Shown in pieces: positions 1 through 7,182 of a DNA stretch of 24,483 nt. This DNA is from Pseudomonadota bacterium (GTDB lineage Bacteria; Desulfobacterota; Desulfobacteria; Desulfobacterales; Desulfobacteraceae). The notes under the pieces were generated by a model. That model worked only from the letters and a program-made list of their open reading frames with translations, had not been told where the DNA came from and did no database searches. The stretch is from NCBI GenBank assembly GCA_018816605.1, contig JAHIVS010000036.1, positions 1-24,483 on the forward strand, in the 5' to 3' direction. Numbering within the stretch: position 1 is the first letter of the stretch; every line of letters begins with the position of its first letter. Both the position numbers and the translations under genes were made by a program.

Positions 1-24
1 ACGAAACAGAAACAACATAGAACC

Positions 25-1062
25 ATGAAGCTGAAACAATATAATTTTGAAACCGGCATTTACCGGCCCCCAAGCGAAGGCGGCAGTGCGTCCCTTCTGC
101 TCCGTTTCACCCGGAACTGTCCCTGGAACCACTGCACCTTCTGCACCATGTACAAAAACCAAAACTTCAGTCTCCGCCCCCTTTCGGATATCCGGGCGGA
201 TATCACCGCCATGGCAACCCTTGCCCAGGACCTGAAAACCGCCTCCCTCACCCTTGGCCAAGGCGGAACAATCACGGGGGAAGCCATTTCCCTGGTTCTG
301 GAAACACTTCCGGAGCTCAAGTACCACCAGGGCGTTTCCATGCTGGTCCACTGGCTCATGTCCGGCGGGCACACCGCCTTTCTCCAGGACGGCAACAGCC
401 TGATCATGAAAACAGGCGATCTGATAAATGCCCTGCACCACCTGAAAACCACCTTTCCCTCCATCAAGCGGATTACCACCTATGCCCGGGCCAGAACCCT
501 TGTCCAAAAATCCGAAAAAGACCTGAAAGCCATCAGGCAGGCAGGCCTTGACCGGCTCCACCTGGGACTTGAAACCGGGGATGGCGATTTATTGAAAAGA
601 ATCAAAAAAGGCATCACGCCGGAAGGGCAGATCCAGGGAGGAAAAAAAGCCATGGCAGCCGGATTCCAGGTCTCCGAGTATTGGATGCCAGGGCTCGGGG
701 GCAGACAAAGAACCCGGGCCCATGCAGCCGACACCGCCCGGGTGCTCACCGAGATCAACCCCCACTATATCCGCTCCCGGCCCTTCCGGGCCATTGCCGG
801 GACCCGGCTCCACGCCCAGGTCCAGGCAGGAGAGGTCCACCTGCTCTCCCCTAAAGAGCAATTGGAAGAACTCAGACAGATGGTCTCAGCCCTTGAGGTG
901 ACGTCCCGGGTCTGTTTCGACCATGCCGGGAACAATTGGAGAGACCGCCAGGGCCGGCTCCTGCTCACCCATGATTATGAAGGATATCAATTTCCAGAAG
1001 AAAAAAACCGGGTTCTGGATCTCATTGATGAGGGACTGAAGCATTCTGCACAAAATTGTTGA
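25..1062 (+). CDS. Radical SAM protein of unknown substrate
   Basis: A 345-residue radical SAM enzyme, expected to cleave S-adenosylmethionine with a [4Fe-4S] cluster in the cytoplasm; I cannot name its substrate. The cluster motif is C32-PWNH-C37-TF-C40, which is CX4CX2C rather than the usual CX3CX2C. Further radical SAM barrel signatures follow: a Gly-rich TLGQGG segment near residue 77, and HLGLETGDGDLLKRIKKG near residue 180, matching the common GLES/T...KG strand and loop. A WMPGLGG segment lies near residue 220. No extra C-terminal iron-sulfur cluster and no B12 domain are visible. The ATG at 25 has no strong Shine-Dalgarno sequence in the 24 visible upstream bases. The gene is convergent with the membrane-protein operon to its right and shares no obvious pathway with it. 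Confidence 0.85.
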   Translation: MKLKQYNFETGIYRPPSEGGSASLLLRFTRNCPWNHCTFCTMYKNQNFSLRPLSDIRADITAMATLAQDLKTASLTLGQGGTITGEAISLVLETLPELKYHQGVSMLVHWLMSGGHTAFLQDGNSLIMKTGDLINALHHLKTTFPSIKRITTYARARTLVQKSEKDLKAIRQAGLDRLHLGLETGDGDLLKRIKKGITPEGQIQGGKKAMAAGFQVSEYWMPGLGGRQRTRAHAADTARVLTEINPHYIRSRPFRAIAGTRLHAQVQAGEVHLLSPKEQLEELRQMVSALEVTSRVCFDHAGNNWRDRQGRLLLTHDYEGYQFPEEKNRVLDLIDEGLKHSAQNC

Positions 1063-1103
1063 ATACAGGGGCACTTGGGCTTTCGGAATCTACTCCCGGC
1101 CGG

Positions 1104-1547
1104 TTACGTTTTGGATGCAAATGAATTCCATCTGCCAATCGTACCTGCTATGAAAAAAAATCCTAACACCAAGACACCAATCGAAACTACGACAAACCGT
1201 GGTGCCACAGGAATAGAACTCTGAACAACACCCATGACAACCAGGAACTCGGGAATTACCAGAAGTCCGCGCAGAATAAATATGCCGCTTATGAACACAA
1301 GCATTTGTTTTAGCCTTGGCAATGCCCGAATATAACCTGCTCCTGATAAGGCGTACACTCCACATATTCCCAGAATTCCGGCAACAAGGAAACTGGCGGT
1401 AATAAGCATATAAATATTATTTGCCAATGCTTTTGGTGCCCCAAAGGATAAACTCAAAGAGGGTGAAAACCCTATGATTATTTGAAAAATTGCCATGAAC
1501 AAACAGAGTATGCCAGAAATTACAAGCATGTGTTTAAATTTTTTCAA
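1104..1547 (-). CDS. Small integral membrane protein, unknown function
   Basis: A 147-residue protein I do not recognise. It has about four hydrophobic helices (starting LVISGILCLFMAIFQ, then IYMLITASFLVAGILGI, MLVFISGIFILRGLLVI and VVVSIGVLVLGFFFIAG), separated by short polar loops and with little outside the membrane. I chose the TTG at 1545-1547 because a strong ribosome binding site (AAGGGAGGTG, minus strand, 1551-1560) lies three bases upstream. The same frame is open further upstream to 1577, but that would place the start before the site. The gene follows the broken QmoC-like gene in the TetR operon and may have worked with that membrane redox protein. By eye this stretch is richer in A+T than its flanks, which could mean acquisition by transfer. 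Function unassigned. Confidence 0.7.
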   Translation of the reverse strand: MKKFKHMLVISGILCLFMAIFQIIIGFSPSLSLSFGAPKALANNIYMLITASFLVAGILGICGVYALSGAGYIRALPRLKQMLVFISGIFILRGLLVIPEFLVVMGVVQSSIPVAPRFVVVSIGVLVLGFFFIAGTIGRWNSFASKT

Positions 1548-1598
1548 TTCCACCTCCCTTACTGCTGATGTGAACAAATCGGTTCAAAGTTTTTACAA

Positions 1599-2404
1599 TC
1601 ATTTTTCCTCTTTTGCATAATGATAATAGGCAATTGCCACGGTGGGGCAAACCAGGTGAGCCAGCTTGGTGTAAGGCAGAAAAGCCACCAGGTTAAATGC
1701 AAAGACCAGATGGATAACATACATGGGATAGGCTGCCCAGGAGATATCTGCCAGCCTGAGCATCTGGGTGAGCATGCCGGTGATTCCCAGGAAAAGGACA
1801 CCATCATGTGAGAAATCTTGCGGCCCTTGTTTTCGGAACACTCGGAAAACCGCTCGTGTTTGATGATGGCAGGCAGCTGGGTGGTCAGGAACCGTTTTAA
1901 ATCAATGGGACCGGTGGCTGCCTTGCCCAGTCCTGTAGCGGCAGCCTGCATATCGGCAAGAAACCGCCTGACGCCCCAAAAAAATACCAGGGTCACTCCC
2001 AGGGACAGGGGAATGAAGATCAGGGCGGGAATGATAAAAAGCCACGGCAGTTTCCGGTAATCATTGAACAACCGGTGCATGGCAGCGGGTTTTGAATATT
2101 CCTGGATGGACATCTTTCCCAGGGTGTTCAGAACATCTCCCGGCCTGGCATCTCTCGGACAAAGTGCGGAGCAGTCCTTGCAATTGCAGCAGAGCCAGAT
2201 ATCGGGGTTTGCAATGAGCCTGTCCTTTAATCCCCAGGAGGCATAGATCATCTCCTTTCTGGGAAAAAGCTTATTATCGTGAGCTATGGTACAGGCAACC
2301 AAACAGGTGGCGCATTGGTAACCTTTTTTACGATTCGGACCGGCGTCTGAATTAATCTGGGCAACAAAATCCAAATCAGGTTCAATAAATAAAGATGACC
2401 TCAT
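1599..2404 (-). pseudogene. QmoC/HdrC-like iron-sulfur cytochrome b protein, disrupted
   Basis: This resembles QmoC, the membrane subunit that passes electrons between menaquinol and the Qmo complex. QmoC has an HdrC-like domain with two [4Fe-4S] sites joined to a cytochrome b-like membrane domain. The second site is intact (WLCCNCKDCSALCPRD). The first reads GYQCATCLVAC, so its expected first cysteine is glycine. One membrane helix follows (about residues 120-150), then HERFSECSENKGRKISHMM. At about 1795-1806 the frame breaks: the family-like sequence GVLFLGITGMLTQMLRL up to PYTKLAHLVCPTVAIAYYHY continues in another frame to a stop at 1599. The helices normally between these parts are missing, so an internal deletion with frame loss is likely. 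The unshifted frame runs as nonsense to 1559. The start has AGGAG at 2412-2416. It lies 15 bases after the TetR gene; no qmoA or qmoB is nearby. Confidence 0.75.
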
Positions 2405-2419
2405 AACAACACTCCTAAA

Positions 2420-3025
2420 TTATAAAAGAGTCTGTTCAACAAGGGTTCCAAGCAGAGCGGCCAATTGATCGGGATCTGTCATTTTGTCCCGTAAAAAGCA
2501 ATTGGCCAGAACAAAAAAATAATGGGACATCAGGGCAAGGGCCAGGATATGGCTGTCTTTTTCAGGGTTGATCTCACCTCTGTCTTGGGCTGCCCGAATC
2601 AGTTCCGCCAGCTTCTGGGCATAGGCGTCATCAAAGGCATTGATCTCATCCAACCATTCCCGTTCATAAAAAAACAAATGACTCAAATAGGCCCGGGAAA
2701 GGGAATAGTGGGTGGTATAAAAAATGAAAAACCGTTTTGAAATATGAATAAACTGGGCCTGGAAAGATTGGTTATCAGGCACAGTGCCCATGGCATCCTT
2801 GTACAGATTTTTCAAATCATCTGAAAAGGCTGCTGCCAGCATTGACAGCTTGTTGGGAAAATGCTTGTAAATGGTCCCAAGGCCGATCCGGGCAAGGGCT
2901 GCCACACCCCGGATGGTCACTCTATCATATTCCTGGGTTTCAAAAAGCGTTCTGGCGCTTTCCAAGATCAGGACACGGGTCTCAGCCTTCTGCACTTCTC
3001 GTCGGTTTGCTTTTGGTTGTTCCAT
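2420..3025 (-). CDS. TetR/AcrR-family transcriptional repressor
   Basis: A 201-residue one-component repressor, expected to bind DNA as a dimer and release it on binding a ligand in its C-terminal helical domain. The N-terminal helix-turn-helix is clear: ILESARTLFETQEYDRVTIRGVAALA, then the recognition helix with LGTIYKHFPNKLSMLAAAF (about residues 20-75), typical of the family in sequence and spacing. The ligand domain is not diagnostic. Two in-frame ATGs exist. I prefer 3023-3025, because the AAAAAGG site abuts the ATG at 3029-3031 and is better spaced for the second. The gene leads an operon with the QmoC-like pseudogene and the small membrane protein. A 50-bp perfect palindrome begins 14 bases upstream and overlaps the best promoter match, so autoregulation is likely. 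The ligand is unknown. Confidence 0.9.
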   Translation of the reverse strand: MEQPKANRREVQKAETRVLILESARTLFETQEYDRVTIRGVAALARIGLGTIYKHFPNKLSMLAAAFSDDLKNLYKDAMGTVPDNQSFQAQFIHISKRFFIFYTTHYSLSRAYLSHLFFYEREWLDEINAFDDAYAQKLAELIRAAQDRGEINPEKDSHILALALMSHYFFVLANCFLRDKMTDPDQLAALLGTLVEQTLL

Positions 3026-3038
3026 CACCATCCTTTTT

Positions 3039-3088
3039 AATAACCCGTTTTATTGAGAGAACATGTTCTCTCAATAAAACGGGTTATT
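3039..3088. promoter_or_regulatory. 50-bp perfect palindrome, probable TetR operator
   Basis: Every base from 3039 to 3088 pairs with its mirror position, centred between 3063 and 3064, with no mismatch and no spacer. The core reads TGAGAGAACATGTTCTCTCA and the outer arms are AATAACCCGTTTTAT and its complement. The palindrome lies directly upstream of the TetR-family gene and covers the -10 region and predicted start point of its promoter. A core of about 20 bp is the usual size of a TetR dimer site. The extra 15 bp on each side could hold a second dimer or extend the contact. That it is an operator is an inference; the symmetry is directly visible. Confidence 0.75.
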
Positions 3089-3099
3089 CGAATTGTCAA
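3071..3099 (-). promoter_or_regulatory. Likely promoter of the TetR operon
   Basis: On the minus strand a perfect -35 hexamer TTGACA (3094-3099) is followed after 17 bases by TATTGA (3071-3076), a weak -10 match with three of six consensus bases. Transcription would start near 3064, the centre of the palindrome. A repressor bound there would block initiation, and the RNA would contain only half of the palindrome. Confidence 0.5.
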
Positions 3100-3121
3100 G
3101 AAAATTTCAGACCTGAACATG

Positions 3122-3145
3122 AAAAAAAATTATGGATGGCGTCCA
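3122..3145 (-). terminator. Weak candidate terminator after the aldehyde oxidoreductase gene
   Basis: On the minus strand a short stem, TGGA-CGCCA-TCCA, is followed within a few bases by eight T residues (complement of 3122-3129). The stem is only four to five base pairs, so termination would be inefficient. It is placed correctly to end the transcript of the gene that stops at 3201. Confidence 0.3.
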
Positions 3146-3200
3146 ATATTTTGGTGGCGTTTACATCAATTGCTCAAACTGCCGTATCCCCCTCCCTAGG

Positions 3201-4949
3201 CTATTTTTCCCATCCCCTCAATCCGAGATACTCTGCCATCAGCCGCCCCATTTCATCCTGGGTAATCACGGCCCGGCTGTCTTCCAGAGGGGTATGAAAG
3301 GCCCGGGGCAGGGATTCATCCGCCGGGGTCATGCCTTCCCTTAAATTGAACTTTCTGACCGTGGATGCAGTTTTCCCAGCAATGGCTGCCAGGTTCTCCC
3401 GGGACCCGTCAATACCGGTGGCAGCCGTAATCATCTCCCCCAGAAGCTCCCAGGGATACAGGTCCCGGTAAAACTTACACAGTATCATGGTATCAAACAG
3501 GGTGAGGCGGTCTTCAAAATCAATGAAGAGCCCAGCCTTGCCCTCAATCTGATTTGGATCCATCATTCCGCTGAGCTCGGGCTTGTAAAAGGTGGCCCTC
3601 AGATGGCAGGCCCCCCGGTCCGAAGCAGCATAGGCGAGACCCATGCCTTTGAGCACCCGCGGGTCGTAGCCGGCCGGCTCCATGCCTTTGACATGGACGG
3701 CCAAATCTTCCATGCCCCATTTTTGGGCCGTGGGGACAATCCCCTGGGAGAGCAGGTTCCCGATCCCTTCCCGCCGGGCAATCAGATTCAGCAGGACAGC
3801 GATTGCCCTGGCATCCCCGAATTGGATCTCATAATCGGAGTTCCCCTTTTCAAAGGCGGCCATGGCAAAGGCGCAGAGGTTACCGGCCGTGATGGTATCC
3901 ATGCCCAGGCTGTCGCACACATGGTTGAGGTGGACGATCTCTTCAACACGAGCCACCATGCAGAGCCCGCCAAAGGCATACAGCGTCTCATACTCGGGCC
4001 CTTCCAGCACAAGGCCATTGTGGGCCCCCTGCAATACCCGGGTCATCCGGCCGCAGGCAAGAAAGCATTTGGCACAGGCATGGGGATGGACCTCACATTG
4101 ATTGTGCAGGGCGTCTGCCGAAATTTTTTCCCAGTGGGGGGCACGGCCCCGGGACCAGTATTTTGTGGGAAAGGCCCCGGCATTGTTCATGACCTTGACC
4201 ATCTGGGAAGTGCCCATGGATTTATAGGCATGGACCACGGGGCTGTCCCTGGAAAGGGAGGCCATCTCCTTTGACAGGCGTAAAAGGGCCCGGGGGTCAT
4301 GGAAAGTTCGGCGCCGGTCCCCGGAAAAAAGAATAGCCTTGATGTTTTTGGATCCCATGACCGTTCCGGTGCCGGCCCTTCCTGCACACCGCCAGCCGTC
4401 GTTTTTGATAATGGAGAACCGAACCCCGTTTTCTGCGGCCGGCCCGACCACCACGGCCCCGGATTTCCATCCCCGGGTCTTCGGGGCCCCCTTTCGCCGG
4501 GCTAGGATCTTTTCGGTCTCAAAGGTATCTTTCCCGGCAAGGTCGGCGGCATCATGGAACACCACCCCTTGGGGTCCGATCTCCAGCACGGACAGGTCAC
4601 GGGCCTTCCCCCTGATCACAATGGCATCAAAGCCGGTGGCGCTGATGGCCTCGGCCACCCGGCCCCCGGCATAGGATTCTGCATAAAACCCGGTCAGGGG
4701 CGACTTGGTAAAAACACCGTACCGGGAGCTTCCCCAGGTTGCGCTTCCCGTGACCGCACCGGTGGCAAAGATCAAATGGTTGTCCGGAGAAAGGGGGCTG
4801 ACACCTTCGGGGTTTCGCCCGAAGAGCAGCCAGGAGGCAAGTCCTTTGCCGCCCAGATAGGTTTCATAAATCCCATCCGCCACAGGCTGAATCTCGTGGG
4901 ATCCCCTTGTCAGGTCAATGTTTAGAATCTGGTTATAAAATCCCTGCAT
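3201..4949 (-). CDS. Aldehyde ferredoxin oxidoreductase (tungsten/molybdenum pterin)
   Basis: A 582-residue cytoplasmic AOR-family enzyme. Members oxidise aldehydes to acids, or reduce acids, with ferredoxin through a bis-pterin tungsten or molybdenum centre and a nearby [4Fe-4S] cluster. The four cluster cysteines are visible: C292 and C295 and C299 in ACAKCFLAC, and C491 in DTMILCKFYRD, matching the family's spacing. Other family segments are the N-terminal YNQILNIDLT, the LGGKGLASWLL loop, RAGTGTVMGSKN near 191-202, EGPEYET near 316 and CDSLGMDTITAGN near 345. Length fits a complete enzyme. I start at the ATG at 4947-4949, preceded by GGGGGGC; an open extension to 5069 has no family similarity. 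The gene stands alone and is divergent from mqnD. The physiological aldehyde cannot be read from the sequence. Confidence 0.92.
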   Translation of the reverse strand: MQGFYNQILNIDLTRGSHEIQPVADGIYETYLGGKGLASWLLFGRNPEGVSPLSPDNHLIFATGAVTGSATWGSSRYGVFTKSPLTGFYAESYAGGRVAEAISATGFDAIVIRGKARDLSVLEIGPQGVVFHDAADLAGKDTFETEKILARRKGAPKTRGWKSGAVVVGPAAENGVRFSIIKNDGWRCAGRAGTGTVMGSKNIKAILFSGDRRRTFHDPRALLRLSKEMASLSRDSPVVHAYKSMGTSQMVKVMNNAGAFPTKYWSRGRAPHWEKISADALHNQCEVHPHACAKCFLACGRMTRVLQGAHNGLVLEGPEYETLYAFGGLCMVARVEEIVHLNHVCDSLGMDTITAGNLCAFAMAAFEKGNSDYEIQFGDARAIAVLLNLIARREGIGNLLSQGIVPTAQKWGMEDLAVHVKGMEPAGYDPRVLKGMGLAYAASDRGACHLRATFYKPELSGMMDPNQIEGKAGLFIDFEDRLTLFDTMILCKFYRDLYPWELLGEMITAATGIDGSRENLAAIAGKTASTVRKFNLREGMTPADESLPRAFHTPLEDSRAVITQDEMGRLMAEYLGLRGWEK

Positions 4950-5062
4950 GTGCCCCCCGGCAAAATTTATGGTATCGGTTAAACTTCTCAATTTTTGGAC
5001 CCAGGCGTTGCTGCAACACCATCTTAATTGATTTCTCCTTGCGAATAAACCAAAAAAATCGT

Positions 5063-5092
5063 ATCCCAACCAATAGACGGGTGAATTGGGAT
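5063..5092. promoter_or_regulatory. Inverted repeat in the aor-mqnD divergent intergenic region
   Basis: ATCCCAA at 5063-5069 and its complement TTGGGAT at 5086-5092 are separated by 16 bases, inside the 179-base gap between two divergent genes. A shorter one, GTTGCTGCAAC, lies at 5007-5017. Either could be a regulator site. Repeats this short also occur by chance, so this is only a pointer. Confidence 0.25.
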
Positions 5093-5128
5093 TGCAAACA
5101 GGCCAATGAATTTGATACTGTTACGGAT

Positions 5129-5995
5129 ATGAACCCCCCAAAGAAAACATATGACCTGGCCTATTCCAGCTGCCCCAACGACACCTTTATCTTTAAGGGC
5201 ATTGCCAGAGGATTCATTGACACTGGAAAAATGGCGTTCAACATTGTTCTGGAAGATGTGGAAACCCTTAACCAGAAGGCGGCCAGAGGCACCTATGACA
5301 TTTCGAAACTTTCCTTTGCCGCCCTGGGGCATCTTGGGGACAAATATGCCCTGTTGCGGACCGGTGCTGCACTGGGAGAAGGATGCGGCCCGCTGATCAT
5401 TTCCCGGCCCTGCCGCGCCATGACCGATAAGAAGGAACAGGTGATCGCCGTGCCCGGCCTTGGCACCACCGCCTATCATCTGTTCATGTTTTATATGAAG
5501 GATCTGTTCCCGCAGACCCGGAACATCATCCTGCCCATGCCCTTTGAACGCATCATGCCGGCGGTAAGGGGAAAAAAGGCAGACTTCGGGGTGATCATCC
5601 ATGAAGGCCGGTTCGTATACCAGGATATGGACCTTGAGATGAAGGCCGACCTTGGACAATGGTGGGAGGACAAGACCCGGCTTCCCATCCCCCTGGGCTG
5701 CATTGCCGTCCGACGCTCCATGGACCCGAACCAGGCCAAAAGAATCCAGACCCTGATCGGCCGGTCCGTTGACCATGCCTTTTTGCATCCCTCAATGGGA
5801 GATGATTATATAAAAGCATATGCCCAGGAAATGGAGGATCATGTGATCCGGCAGCATATCGGGCTCTATGTAAACGAATTTTCAAGGGATCTCGGAGACA
5901 AAGGAAGTGCTGCCGTCACCACTTTTTTCGACTATGCCCGCAAAGCGGGGCTGATGCACAGGTCTTCCCATCCCCTGTTTGCCTGTGCCCCATGA
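5129..5995 (+). CDS. mqnD: 1,4-dihydroxy-6-naphthoate synthase (futalosine pathway)
   Basis: A 288-residue enzyme of the alternative (futalosine) menaquinone pathway, which turns cyclic dehypoxanthinylfutalosine into 1,4-dihydroxy-6-naphthoate. It has the periplasmic-binding-protein-like fold of the MqnA/MqnD family. Visible signatures are SSCPNDTFIF (residues 13-22; the family has S-P/S-CPNDT), DISKLSFAAL (57-66), the glycine-rich GEGCGPLIIS (83-92) and GVIIHEGRF (154-162). H158 corresponds to the histidine proposed to be catalytic. DLGQWWEDKTRLPIPLG (174-190) favours MqnD over MqnA. I chose the ATG at 5129 because homology begins there; the frame is open upstream to 4907 without resemblance to the family. 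The ribosome site is weak. The stop overlaps the tilS start as ATGA. No other mqn gene is present in the window. Confidence 0.9.
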   Translation: MNPPKKTYDLAYSSCPNDTFIFKGIARGFIDTGKMAFNIVLEDVETLNQKAARGTYDISKLSFAALGHLGDKYALLRTGAALGEGCGPLIISRPCRAMTDKKEQVIAVPGLGTTAYHLFMFYMKDLFPQTRNIILPMPFERIMPAVRGKKADFGVIIHEGRFVYQDMDLEMKADLGQWWEDKTRLPIPLGCIAVRRSMDPNQAKRIQTLIGRSVDHAFLHPSMGDDYIKAYAQEMEDHVIRQHIGLYVNEFSRDLGDKGSAAVTTFFDYARKAGLMHRSSHPLFACAP

Positions 5996-7077
5996 CCAGG
6001 GACGCTGTGGGCCCGTTTGTCAACGCGGTTTTTGAAACCATCTCTCAGTTTGACATGATCCAAAGAAAAGATAAAATCCTGGTCGGCGTCTCGGGCGGCC
6101 CCGACTCTGTGACCCTGGTAAAGGTGCTCCTGGACCTGAAAGAGACCTTCGACCTGACCCTTGGCATTGCCCACCTGAACCACGGCCTCCGGGGGGATGC
6201 GTCCCTAAGGGATGAATCCTTTGTTAAGGATCTTGCCGACAAAGTCCGCCTCCCCTTTTTCAGCCAGACATTGGAGATAAACGCCATGGCCAAAAAAGAA
6301 CGTCTGTCCATCGAGGAAGCCGGCCGCAAGGCCCGGTATGCCTTTTTTGATAAAATTGCCGCAGCCAACAAATTTACCAAAATTGCCACCGGCCACACCT
6401 TGGACGACAATGCGGAACTTATGCTCATGAACCTGTTACGGGGAGCCGGTCCCAGGGGATTGAGCGGGATCCCCCCGGTCCGGTCGAACCGGTTTATCCG
6501 CCCCCTGATCCAAACGCCCAAATCCGAAATTTTAGCTTTTTTAAAAAAAACAAACCAACCCTTTGTGGTGGATGCCTCCAATGCAGATGAAACCTATCTA
6601 CGAAATAAAATCCGCCATTCTCTGATCCCCCGGCTTGAACAAGACTTTAATCCAAAAATAAAATCCAGCCTGGACCGCTTGAGTCAGATATTCCGCCAGG
6701 AAGACGAGTTTCTGGAACTCCAGGCAACCCAGGCCTTTCACCTTTGTATCGTCGAACAGACCCCCTCCATGGTGGCCCTGTCAATCCCGAAACTTGCCCG
6801 GCACCATCAGGTTCTTGCCAGGCGGGTCCTGCGCCAGGCCATCTTCCGGGTCAAGCAGGATCTCAGACGGATCTCCCTGGCCCATATCCGGGACATCCTG
6901 GCCTTTATGACCGCTTCGGAATCCGGCAAAAGCCTCGATTTGCCAGGGCAGATACGGATTTATAAAACCCGAAATCGGTTGTGCATCAAAAAAGAAACCC
7001 TGCCGTTAAGGGAACTGGGCAAGACCCAAAAGCCGGGCAGGCAGGATGAAACAAAGAAACCAACAGGGAAAAGCTAA
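5992..7077 (+). CDS. tilS: tRNA(Ile)-lysidine synthase
   Basis: A 361-residue enzyme that attaches lysine to C34 of the CAU anticodon of tRNA-Ile2, using ATP, so that the tRNA reads AUA. It acts in the cytoplasm and is normally essential. The N-type ATP pyrophosphatase loop SGGPDS is at residues 34-39. The family segments AHLNHGLRG, EEAGRKARY, ATGHTLDDNAELMLMNLLRGAG, GLSGIPPVR and YLRNKIRHSLIPRLE follow in the usual order. The protein is shorter than the about 430 residues of E. coli TilS. It has the synthase domain and helical linker, but only a short basic tail in place of most of the C-terminal domain; short forms are known in other bacteria. The start overlaps the mqnD stop by four bases (ATGA), indicating coupled translation. 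Confidence 0.93.
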   Translation: MTRDAVGPFVNAVFETISQFDMIQRKDKILVGVSGGPDSVTLVKVLLDLKETFDLTLGIAHLNHGLRGDASLRDESFVKDLADKVRLPFFSQTLEINAMAKKERLSIEEAGRKARYAFFDKIAAANKFTKIATGHTLDDNAELMLMNLLRGAGPRGLSGIPPVRSNRFIRPLIQTPKSEILAFLKKTNQPFVVDASNADETYLRNKIRHSLIPRLEQDFNPKIKSSLDRLSQIFRQEDEFLELQATQAFHLCIVEQTPSMVALSIPKLARHHQVLARRVLRQAIFRVKQDLRRISLAHIRDILAFMTASESGKSLDLPGQIRIYKTRNRLCIKKETLPLRELGKTQKPGRQDETKKPTGKS

Positions 7078-7119
7078 AAAACTTTTTCTTGTATATTCGG
7101 ATTTTATGTTTATATATAT

Positions 7120-7149
7120 TTCAAGTTTTATTGATTCCATCAATATGAT
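7120..7149 (+). promoter_or_regulatory. Possible promoter in the AT-rich leader of ftsH
   Basis: The 105 bases between tilS and ftsH are strikingly AT-rich compared with the flanks. TATGAT (7144-7149, five of six consensus) lies 18 bases after TTCAAG (7120-7125, a poor -35). A short inverted repeat, ATTGAT-TCC-ATCAAT, covers 7130-7144. These suggest that ftsH has its own promoter as well as read-through from tilS. No clear heat-shock promoter is seen. Confidence 0.35.
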
Positions 7150-7182
7150 TAATAAAAGAAACGGAAAAAGAGAGGAAACACT

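Noticed and set aside
3039..3088. The palindrome as an intrinsic terminator or an insertion sequence end.
   Set aside because: There is no T run after either arm, no transposase gene or target duplication nearby, and the best promoter places the start point at its centre. An operator explains it better.
3603..4274. A 223-codon open frame on the plus strand.
   Set aside because: It is antisense to the aldehyde ferredoxin oxidoreductase gene and carries no recognisable domain.
4950..5069. A 40-residue N-terminal extension of the aldehyde ferredoxin oxidoreductase.
   Set aside because: Similarity to the family starts at MQGFYNQILNIDLT, and the ATG at 4949 has a good ribosome site. The extension reads as translated intergenic DNA.
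4907..5128. A 74-residue N-terminal extension of MqnD.
   Set aside because: It would overlap the start of the divergent oxidoreductase gene and has no resemblance to the MqnA/MqnD family, which begins just before SSCPNDT.
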